NCBI RefSeq assembly: GCF_016859285.1
Contig: NC_053417.1
Location: 16,214,706 to 16,278,705 of the forward strand
DNA: 64,000 bases
Source of the DNA: Xiphias gladius
Taxonomy: Eukaryota; Chordata; Actinopteri; Istiophoriformes; Xiphiidae
Direction of reading: 5' to 3'
Made by a program: the position numbers and the translations under genes. The notes beneath the pieces are model-generated. The model was not told the DNA's origin and searched no databases. It saw only the letters and a program-made list of their open reading frames with translations. Positions within the stretch are counted from its first letter, which is position 1; every line of letters starts with the position of its first letter. Positions 53,911 through 64,000 of the stretch are shown here, piece after piece.

Positions 53911-54433
53911 ACACAGAAGGTGGGATGGTGCCACATGAACACCAGCACTCCTCCTGCATCTGACTTGATATTGTTACAGTTTTTATCAGCTTCTGCATTG
54001 TTTGTCTCATGCTCTCACCTTTGGGTATGCTCCTGCACTGGAGGTGAGAAGATGTCCCCAACCTCCCAAAAGGTTTTTGTCCTCTTCTGTTTGCTGTTCA
54101 TTGACGAGGTGTTAAAATGACTATATCTACATATGTGCCATGTATAATTATTAATATCATTAACATTACTGATATTGCACCAGAACCCCAGTTATATACG
54201 CTTCTTGTGTTTTCGCAGAAATGTGCATCTTGTATCTCTAATAGACAAATGTGGATAGTATCGTTGCTTCATCCGCAGGCCTAATGATATTATAGCCAAT
54301 GATCTGGCCAAATGAAATTGAATATTTAATACTCTTGCTTGGGGATAAACTGTAAGCATGGGTTGTGGTTTTATGAACAGTAACAAAATAATGTACACTT
54401 CACCGAATGTATTTACATGAAAACTGACACAGC

Positions 54434-54439
54434 AATAAA
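54434..54439 (+). terminator. tnni1: tnni1 polyadenylation signal
   Basis: AATAAA 524 bp after the tnni1 stop, followed by a CA run and a T-rich stretch. Confidence 0.65.
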
Positions 54440-55906
54440 ACACACACACTTAATCTAATTTTCTTTGTGCTTTCTTCTGTGCAAATGTGTGCTCAATGAA
54501 CAATGGCTTTAGTTAAATTAAAAAAGAAATCTGTGAGTCTTCAATACACTAAGGTGACAGTCTTCTCGTTACAGCTGTCTTCCCTTTGTAGTAGTGCAAG
54601 CTTCATACGTTAGAGATACAGCATAAATATCATTCTTCCACTTTACACACTAAGTCGATATAGAAAAATTCCGGCGCACACACAGATAATCTTTCAGGCT
54701 GTTAACCGCCACTGGGCCCAGCAGTAGCATCTGACATTCGTGCTGTATATAGGCCAGACACAGGCCGAGGACCCAGGTGTATATCGGGCCAGATGAAACA
54801 CAAATTTGTGGCCCAGGTATTTGCCAGAATAATCTCACTATCTGGGATACCTTTGGTAAGAGGACTAAGCACTAAATCAAACAGGATTCTTACCACTCCC
54901 ACCTGGGCTCAACAGAGACTTTGCTCTGTCACAGCCACTAAAACACCTTACAGAATTAAAGGCTGCACTGCCTCTAGAGTTTTTGCCCATGCTGGGAGCA
55001 TGTCTCAGCTGGGCAGTCCCTCAGCTGAGTCTAAAATGTCTCAACAGCTATTACATGAATTGCCTTGGAGTTCATCAACCCCCAAATGAAATATGGTCCC
55101 TGCTAGTAAAATGCTGGCATTCTTCTTGTTCAAAGCACCACTGTGCATACAGCTTATGTCTGTGGATTGTTGTTTTTTATTAGAGGAATGTAGAAAAATT
55201 AACAAAACGAAACTCAGACTCTAAGAAATCTACCTGCTCACAGAGTTTACACGTCAAGTTGCACATCTCTGCTGATATGCTTATGTCTGCCAGCTGTCTG
55301 CAACTGTAAAACAGTCCTCTCTTGCCGCAGTCTGTTTTGCATACTCATAAAGCACACTCCGAAAAGGGCTTCCATAATGGTACTGAGATCATTACCACCT
55401 TATCCCAGTGGATGCAAAGAACCTGAAGAGCCATTTTTCCCTCATGGGTGGAGGGAAAGTCTGTTTCGCTTCCATTTATTTATGTGGCCAGGTCTTCCCC
55501 GAAAATGTAAGGCTGATTTTAGGTTTAGGTGCAGTAACACATTTCAACACTGCATGTCAACACACTGGTACAAACGCACACAGAGACAGAAAGTTCACGC
55601 TTCAGTGCTTCGAATGAAACTGCACCGATGCATGCATTGTTTCTTTGGCCAGGGAGTGACAAGCAAATTGCTTCCATAAGATAGCATCTTAATGGTACAT
55701 GCTATAAGCCAGTCTTCTCCAAATATGAGTGGAGCAGGCTCATGTTTGCACATGCACAAAAGAAGGAGGAATCTGGATGAGAATCAAGCATTTCACTATA
55801 TCAGTAATGATGATAGCACCTCGTCCTTTTTATTGTGATCTCATCACAGAATGCACAGAATTCAGCAGGTACAGGTGTGGTATAAAAGCCAGGTGAAGTG
55901 GAGAGC

Positions 55907-56025
<119 letters not shown>

Positions 56026-56824
56026 CGTGCTGGACTGAGCCTTAGCCTGGGTCAGAGTCCTACACACTGGGCTCCAGGAAAAAGGTGTGGCCTCACCACC
56101 CAGCAAAGCAAACAGTCTGACTAACACTGTAAAGGGACTCACTGCCAAGTGCAACAAAACATAAAACCCAGTTGGAAACGTATTGTTTTGTGTGTATTAG
56201 CTGCAAATATTTAACTCTGTTTTGTTGTTCTCGTGCTTGTTACGATCCTGGCAGTTTGGTATTTTGAGCTTATTGTTTTAGATGAAGAGTGGGGAATTCT
56301 GAACCAACTTCACCTACTTCCAAGGTACATAGAGAATGGAACCAAAAAAAAATAAAAAAAATCAGCAAAACTTGTAGTATTCATAACGACCTTATTGTCA
56401 GACCACCGTGTTTCCGCTCAAGGTCATCATAAAACACATTATAAAGAATGTTTATATGAGATGGGCATGGTCTTTTTTTTTTCCATTTTTTTTGTTTCAT
56501 CCTCATCCTATTTCAATGCTCAGTTGCGTTCCATATGTTTCTGAAAAGTGCCATATCAGCTAAAACTTTTTAGCTGGTTTAATTTTACTCGGCAAATACT
56601 AAATTACAGAGTAGCCGCTGAGCATTTGCATCGCCACCATTTACATACACCAGTTTTACTCGGGTATTGTTAAATTATTTGTCGTTATTTTTATTTCATT
56701 TAAGGCCTTACAGCAGCTTTAACGCACAGGGTTAGTTTATTTCGCTCGTATCCAAGCAAGGAAACAGAATATCAGCTCGTGTCACCGCTATCATCACTGC
56801 CTCCCTTGCACCATACAAGGAGAA

Positions 56825-56827
<3 letters not shown>

Positions 56828-56864
<37 letters not shown>
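56828..56864. repeat. (CT)n microsatellite in the lad1 promoter region
   Basis: Perfect CT run followed by CCCCAGGTGGGG. Polypurine/polypyrimidine tracts at this place can act as GAGA-type promoter elements; this is inference. Confidence 0.9.
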
Positions 56865-56866
<2 letters not shown>

Positions 56867-57037
56867 CCAGGTGGGGTAGCTTACCTTTGTGGTCATGTGA
56901 CGCCAGCGGGGTAAAGGTGGACTGCTTTGTGCCGCACTGACTGCAATTTGACTGCCGCCCTCGGAGTGCCTGTAGGTCTGTGAGCGAAGCGCATTCGGAA
57001 AAACTTTATTTATTTAGGCTATTTATTTTTGTCCAAT

Positions 57038-60000
57038 ATGTCCCTCAGTCGGAAAAACTGGTCGGCTTTGTCCAGGTAAGGTTATTGCTGGCACTTAGAG
57101 TTTTCTAAAGAGAATATGACACCTGTTGTTAGGAGCTCCTTCTGCAGCTGCTAAGTTTTGACAGTATTATGGGGTTTAAGGTTATTCCCTGAGCTGGCTT
57201 CACTCTTGCAGCCTACCCTTGGGTAAAAATGATTTTTATAATACTCATCTAGGGACTTTGTACTATCTGTAGTCAGCAGCACAGTGAACCTGCAATAACC
57301 TTCTCAAACATTGCGCTATTTTCTATTTCCTTTGGTGTCATTATTGTTATCATTACAGGCAATTCTACCTTTACTGTGATGTTTGAATTATGAGCTATGA
57401 ACTTTAGAAATAACTACATTATTTATACCGTTTTACCCTTTAATAAATGTGTTTTTCCAGAGGGAACATCTGCCCCGTACTGCACTGTACCTGCCTGCAC
57501 TAAAAGACTAATAAATGCTTCTATACACATCGTGCACAATACTAGACTGAATAGTTGATTTAAAGTTGCTCAGACAAGCAACCAACTGTGACTTTACTAA
57601 CAAAACAGTTGACTGAACAAGTGTAGCAGGTTTTGTGTAACAGTTATTATAACTGTAATCTCGCCTTTCCAACAACCAAAACGAGCAGTTCATTGGATTC
57701 AAAAGTAGACTGATTGTCTGAACACTGTCATGCAAATGTTCGCCATGCGTATCTTCATTTTTGTCAGGCCTTGTCTCTGCCTCTGTTTCATTTTTCTGTT
57801 TTATGTCCACGTTTGCTGATTATTATGTTCCCTGTTGTGACTCGGCCCTCAGCCTAGCGCGCCAGTGGACGATGGAGGATGAGGAGGAGGTGGAGAGGGA
57901 GAAGAGGAGGAGGGGGAAGAGCTCAAGCAGCGCCGCCGACTCAGATGCACCTAAAGACACACCCACCAGCGGCAGCTCCTTTGGGACAGACTCCACAAGT
58001 GAGACGTCCCAGGGACTCAGCAGGTTATTCTCACAATTTAGTAAAACAGAATTTATTGATTTGTACTTGCCATAGCTTGATTTATAGATTATCTGATCAT
58101 GATTGCCGTTCCAATAGGTGTGTGCTCTGCTCTTCCTGTCCCTGCTTGTTTGCCAACTGCTATTTTTACTACTATCTCTCCTCTTTTGTCTTTTTCTTCC
58201 ATTCTCTCTTTCATTCTTCTTTTTTTTTTTCTTTGTTTCTGGTATGTAAGAAGGCCATACAGATTCTAGTATTTAAGAATTCATCTTCTTTGATGGTATG
58301 CCTTTTTAGTGGTGGGATTTCAGAAGCAGACAGAGAGGATTCTTACACTTTTGCCCCTTGGGAGTCTGTATACCTTGCAAACATATGAAAAAAACCTGAT
58401 ACCATGCATAGAAAATATAAAAGCTGTCAAAAACACCACCAGCTGAGTACCTGGAGCAGAAGCAGTCTTCAGAGAGAGAAAGTAACTGTAGAGCCTTTCA
58501 CTAGAGAAACCTGATCAGCCACAGGACTGACAGGTCCTTTCACCTCTTTCTAGAGACTATCCATCATATATATCAGTCATTCACAAGTGTGTAATAATTT
58601 CCAGCGTGGAGCAAATCCAGCTGGATTTTGTGGAGATGCTGCGAGTCCGTGATGAAAAGCGGAGGATGAGACACGTGGAGACGCTGAGACGACAGAAGGA
58701 GGAAGAGGAAGATGACGCAGAGGCTAGCAGAGGAGGAGAAGGAGGAGGGGCCAGGGTGGAGTTACTGGGGGACTTGGATGAGCAGCAGGGCAGCGTGTTT
58801 CCCTCTGTGAAAACCACATCCAAACCACAACTACCCCAAAAAACAGCCTCTTACAGTCCCAGCAGTAGCAGCAGCAATACCAGCACTAACATCACAAAGA
58901 GACAAGTAAGACTGGAGTCACTCATTACCTTTCAGTGAAAGAAAAATTTAGAGAAACATTTTGCAAGTTGACTATTAAACCTAGTGGAGTTGTAATTTGA
59001 CAATAAGTATAACAAATCACAAAGTACAACTGGGGCTGATGTGAGTTTCGTTAGTTTTGCAAGTATTTTAACAACAAACCAAAGTATTGGACAAATGAGA
59101 CCCAACCATAGATGAAAACTCAGAGGCTCAACAAAGTCATTAGGATGCATCGTCTGGTAACCATGAATTTCTGTGCAACTTTCTGAACAAATCTCTGTAG
59201 TAGATGTTGAGATATTTCATGGAATAAGTGAAAACATTTCCTGCTGGTTGTGATAGAGTGAAAGTCAGGATATCACCAAAATCATTAGGATTCACCTTCT
59301 GGGCACCTTGAATGGCTGTGCAGAATTTCATTGCAATCCATCAAATAGTTGCTGAGGTATTTCAGTCTGGACCAAAGTGTTGGGCTGACCGACAGACCGA
59401 CATTTCTGTCCCCAGAGCCACGCTAGCATGGCCAAAAATGACATGTAGTCATTTAGTATGAACTGCGTAAACTGACAGACAAATCCTTTGACAAGACAGG
59501 TACACAAACAGTCAATAAACCATCACTGAAAATTCGAGCTATTAATGTCTCACTGAGTCGTAACACAGTGCTAAGAGTAGCGTCACCCTGCAGTGGGGTT
59601 AAGTGTTACCCCACACGGACTGGGAGCCATGTTAATAATTTTCTAGATTCTACAACGACAACAACTCACCGACGTCTTTCCCCTCAGGGAAATATATTAC
59701 CGTTAAGTGTTCTGTAAAGATGGAAAGACTCAGTGTACATTACCAATATTATTTAGGTGAACAAAGACACAAAGAGAGATGTATGATTCTCAAACCTATT
59801 CAGATGTGTGTCATAGATGCTAGTTATAAAGAACTTTGGTATATTTCCTTTGAGGACACAAACATACTATATAAAATAAGATAATAATACAATTTGATGA
59901 AACACCGAGAAATACTGTTTGTATATTCATCTCCTGTCATTTTACTGGACATGCACTCTTCCAGTAAATCAAGTGACCATGCAAATCGTCTAAAGAACTT

Positions 60001-61405
60001 TGATAAGGTGTGGTTAAGGTCATAATATGAACTTTATCTTTTATTACAGTTGCATGCTGCTGTAATTCAGTGTATCTGCAAATGAGGGCCATAACAGTAC
60101 AGCATTACGTAATGCACGGTTTGTCTCGGGTGGCTCTGTACAAAAGTTTGTATGCTATGTGCTTATGACGATTGTCTCTACTGTTTGTTTTCTTCGTTAG
60201 AATGAACACAGCGAGTCGTTGCGCAAAGACCCTGATCCCAGGCCACCGTCCAACCCGGCTCAGAAGTTTGTCAGGTTAACAATCAGAATTTTCTATTGTT
60301 GTGTTTGTTGGTTAGTCATTGGGAATGATCCAATATTGGTCACAACTTTTTTTTTTAAGATAAGATGAAGGTTATTGATTCTACACAAGGAAAACAAAAT
60401 GCAGCAGCAGAGAACAGTGTAGTAGAGCAGTGAAACAGCAACCGAAGGCCAAGTGAAATTGATTGTACTGTATGGCTTAGTTAATGGTTTAAATAATCAA
60501 CCATATCAAGGCAACCATATGACAAACCAGTCTATTAGAGATTTACTTATTTAGATTTAGATGTCAAATTTCTAAATGCTAAATATCACATTTGGAAGTT
60601 TAACATACACCCCAATATTAATTCAATATAAACTGTTTTATGCAATATCACATACACAGACGGGATCAGCTGGCAAGATAGCAGGTGAAAATATCGTCTA
60701 AAGAGTTGGGATAACAAGAGAGTGAGGCAGCTCTGCATCTCTGGTTTTCTGTAGGATCATTTCATGGGTTTGAAGCATTATGACATCCTGCTGTGACTCT
60801 GGCTCTTCCTGCCTGACTTTTTTTGCTGCTTGGATTTCTTCAGACCTCCATGAACTTAAAAAAAAAAACAGAGGCCTGGTTTAATGAGTGATATCATTAC
60901 GGTGTTTTATGTCACTGTGTTTTTAAGATGGTTTTTTGTTGGTTTGATGATGTTGCTAGCCTGTTATTCTCACTGATCACACGGTTATAAATCTGTTCAA
61001 GATTGTTTTGACATGTTGATCTGTTTTCATTTAAGTAGCTTTAATGGGCTCGGAGGGGTAGAGATAGATTGTTCAAAACAATACTTCAAAAGGCGACTGG
61101 TGAGCAGGGTGCAATAAAGACTTTACTACTCTGCAGCTTAACTGTGAGTTTGTCCTGGATCACTGGTTGCCTTCTCACGCGTTTCTTCAGCTGACCTTTC
61201 GGTTCACTTGTGTTTCTTCTGCTGCAGTTCTGTCTCCATCTCAATCGACAAGAGTCCCTCTCTCAGCGGATGCACAACTCCCATGAGCCCTGGCTCTCCG
61301 ACCACCCCCTTGTCACCTCGAGAACACTGGCCCTCGCCCTGTCAGAGCCCCTCTCCCAGGGGAGCTCAAAGCCCTGTTCAGAACGGACACACACAGGAGG
61401 TAGTT

Positions 61406-61444
<39 letters not shown>

Positions 61445-63702
61445 TACCCTGTCAGAGGACACAAAAAAGTGCTGAAAAGTGCTGACGTCGGTGCCCATTA
61501 ATTAAAAAAAAACAGCAGCTCCATCTAGTGTTAAATGAGTGAAAGTCACATTCTTTGTGCCAATAATAACAAACTGGTATAAGCTCCATTGCTGCCGCCT
61601 GCACAAATTAAGCCATCTTGAAGGGTAGGAGAGATGGCTCAGGGGGACCGCACCGTCTTCTGACTGGAGATAGTCAAATCTAATCCTATTTAGCACTGGA
61701 GTTTAAGTTATTTTGCTTCACCTCAGACCAGCGAGAATGACTCTTCCTCCAACGGCAACTTTGAACAGACGACCAAACCTGCCTTCGTCAGACAGAGTTC
61801 CAGGACTGTATCCTTCAGGGTAAACGCATCAACCCAGCCCACACAAACAAGAATACATGCACACATTGCCCCAAGGCAATGCTAAAATTAACTTCGCTTA
61901 TTTGGCTGTTAAATTATGATTTAATCTTGCATCACCTGTCAGACTATCAACTGAGTATAATTTGCTTGCGCAGCTCAAGCTTTGGGCTTATGCTAATAGC
62001 TAAAGCAATATTTACCAGTTGTGACTGCTGACTAGTTGCTTTGTTAACACCCTAACACATCCCAAGAGAGAGTATGATTGCGCTGGTCATGAGCTGCTGA
62101 CATTTGGACGACAGTAAGGTCTGCTAACACACACTTGTCTTACTCTTGGTCCTCCACAGATGATGAGGAAGAAAGAAGAAGAGACTGCGCCGCTGCAGAG
62201 AAGGTAAGGAAACACCCTTGTCTTCATTTTGTGTCGCTTTGCATCTGTCCACCTTAAGTTAAATGCAAACGGTTTCATTCTGTTGTAGTGCGAGTGTGAG
62301 GATGGCCACCAAGAAGTTTGAATCCAACACGGTAAGATGACAATTTACTTTCACCTGAAGTAACAAAAATAAATAAATAAATAATTTAAAGAACAATGAT
62401 TTTTGTATAACACTTCAATCAATCAGTCAATCAAAAAAAAAAAAAGAAAAATCAACAAAACTGTACCTGTAACTTGAACAGGAAGGTATTCTTTGAATAT
62501 AAAAAGATGGCACATGTTGACTGGGATTGTGAAGTGCATTAAAGTGTCATCGAAACGAAAATGTTATTTGTTTTGAAGTTTAAAATAGATTATTCACAGT
62601 GTGTCTAATATTAAGTATCCTTGGGTTTGGACCAGGACCAAAATGAAGATGAAGACAAACCATCATCTTTCGTGAGAAAGTGAGTTGATTTCTGCGTACC
62701 TCTTCTAGTCCAATTTTAGTCAAAATAAGTGACTACAGCTGGACAAGTGCATACGTGGATTCTGTGTTGTTCAGCTCTAGGCAGAGGATTTCATCCAGGT
62801 CCATCCAGGAGAAGATGGAGAGACTGGCTCAGGCTGCACAGGTCAGACTCTCAGCCTGCAAAACATCATAACTGAGCCTTCCAATGCAGCAAAAGTAGCC
62901 ATCATCTTCTTACTCTAGTCCACATCAATTGTCAGTATTACTGATGGTGTTTTCTCCGCACTCTGCTTCCTATATGTGCGTAGAAGTCAGAAATAATGCG
63001 ATCTCCAGACGTGGCCCAGAGGACCCTGTTCCTGCTGGAGGAGGTGTCCAGGAAGAGAGGTCTCTTTGAGAAGGAGCAGCAGGAAGCGGCCCCCACCGGC
63101 CCTGGAGTTTCCAGACAGGTACCTTCATTGCTCAAAATCCACTTTATGTTCTGTGTTAGACGCACATGTGCTGTCATGCTTGCACTTAACTTTTAGTAAT
63201 GGCAACAAAACACAGTAGATATATTATTCAAAAATACATAGATAAAACAAAGATTGATAAACAAACAAACAAATAATAAAAATGAAACAAATAAACAAAA
63301 TATATTAATATTAACAGGATTGTCAGCAATTAAACGAAACTTGCACTTGTGAAAACACAAGGTGTTATATACTATTGTACACACACCACATTATTATACT
63401 TCTCACAAACTGTGTGGATATTCATAAAATATGCGTGGACATAGAGCACATACTAGGTCTGGATTAATGCTATGATGATCTGTTGACCAAGGCTTAGGGG
63501 GAATTCTGAGCAGCCTCAGCTTTAACTTCATGTAACATGTAATATTACAGCTATGCACTCATACCATTAGCAAAAATGGGATCTAATTATTTTACATCTC
63601 TGGTGTTACCAGGAATTTAGGAGCTTCACATCAGGAATGTCGGACCGGATCAGCCGCTGGCTCAACAAGACCAACCAAACTGGGCCTTCACACAGTCCTA
63701 CT
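57038..63702 (+). CDS. lad1: ladinin 1 (5' part, continues off right edge)
   Basis: Twelve coding exons in phase: 57038-57075, 57853-58023, 58605-58905, 60201-60274, 61228-61399, 61727-61819, 62160-62203, 62289-62331, 62636-62679, 62775-62841, 62984-63118, 63613-63702, totalling 424 codons. The last exon ends at a GTATGG donor, so more exons follow outside. Ladinin is a basement-membrane anchoring-filament and actin-associated protein of epithelia. Diagnostic pieces: N-terminus SLSRKNWSALSSLARQWTME,DEEE (human SRKDWSALSSLARQRTLEDEEE), TVSFR near exon 6 (human TISFR), RSASV, and the C-terminal type SDRISRWLNKT (human TSRLNLWISRT). A Pro/Ser-rich stretch in exon 5 (PMSPGSPTTPLSPRE) offers proline-directed phosphorylation sites. 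The middle is acidic or basic and mostly disordered. Exon 2 uses a weak GTTATT donor and exon 4 a GTTAAC donor; the phases support both. Confidence 0.9.
59030..59445. repeat. second, shorter copy of the long dispersed repeat
   Basis: Shares with 48350-48977 the blocks AAAGTATTGGACAAATGAGA, GTCATTAGGATGCATCGTCT, ATTGCAATCCATCAAATAGT, TTCAGTCTGGACCAAAGTG and the end CACGCTAGCATGGCCAAAAATG. It lies in lad1 intron 3. Confidence 0.65.
61409..61442. repeat. (CA)n microsatellite 10 bp inside a lad1 intron
   Basis: Perfect CA run beginning directly after the donor GAG|GTAGTTTAA of lad1 exon 5. Confidence 0.95.
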
Positions 63703-64000
63703 GTATGGTCACCTATTAACCAGGCTATTTGCATTGTAACGTGTCTACTAAAACTGGTTACAAGTGCAGAATCTGGAAGTTAGAGGGCAGTAGTACTCTT
63801 TCGGTTAAATGTGCCTCAGCGTTCTGAGCAGGATGTTTTTTTGGGTTGTTTTTTTTTTCCTGCTGCTTACTTTTGATTAGTTTCACATTTTACAGTCTTT
63901 ATGCAGAATTTGGTCACGTAGCTCTCACTGATTGTATTCAGGGCTGGGGGAGTGTCAACCCTTACCAAACCACCTCAGATTAAGTTCCTCATTGTTTTTA

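Noticed and set aside
54793-55089. 98-codon plus-strand frame between tnni1 and lad1
   Set aside because: Not recognised; no Kozak or splice support. Overlaps unrelated minus-strand frames of equal length.

Overview
This is vertebrate, very probably teleost (percomorph-like) genomic DNA. It has split genes with GT-AG introns, many long (CA/GT)n microsatellites, a decayed Tc1/mariner element, several short inverted-repeat elements of the kind common in fish, and a gene order that matches human 1q32.1 (NAV1 - CSRP1 - PHLDA3 - TNNI1 - LAD1). No bacterial, organellar or viral gene block is present.

Layout. On the minus strand, 1-22 kb holds the 5' part of nav1 (neuron navigator 1), which continues off the left edge. 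It has a coding exon at 1629-2453, a second large coding exon at 14820-15719, and probable non-coding first exons near 2712, 19817 and 21621, which suggests alternative promoters. About 22-33 kb is intergenic and repeat-rich: a broken coiled-coil pseudogene on the minus strand (24.58-25.64 kb) and several miniature elements. On the plus strand, csrp1 (LIM protein, six exons including one non-coding) runs from about 33.0 to 42.1 kb. Its last intron holds a 1.16-kb Tc1/mariner relic. phlda3 (single coding exon) is at 43491-43913, with a p53-type site about 280 bp upstream. 45.7-51.5 kb is intergenic with a long dispersed repeat. tnni1 (troponin I, seven coding exons including a 7-nt microexon) is at 51554-53910. 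lad1 (ladinin) starts at 57038 and has twelve coding exons in the window; it runs off the right edge.

nav1 and csrp1 are divergent, and csrp1, phlda3, tnni1 and lad1 are collinear, as in mammals. The genes are not an operon; each has its own promoter. csrp1 and tnni1 are muscle/cytoskeleton genes, phlda3 is a PH-domain repressor of Akt signalling, lad1 is an epithelial anchoring-filament protein, and nav1 is a microtubule plus-end/neuronal guidance protein.

Most notable observations: an in-frame extra residue that breaks the H-x2-C zinc-ligand spacing of LIM2 in csrp1; a CArG box in csrp1 intron 1; a near-consensus p53 site in front of phlda3; incompatible splice phases between the two nav1 coding exons, which point to two promoters; and several inverted-repeat elements. 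I did not find a wholly new biological system. All calls come from reading the sequence and remembered protein families; no searches were run.
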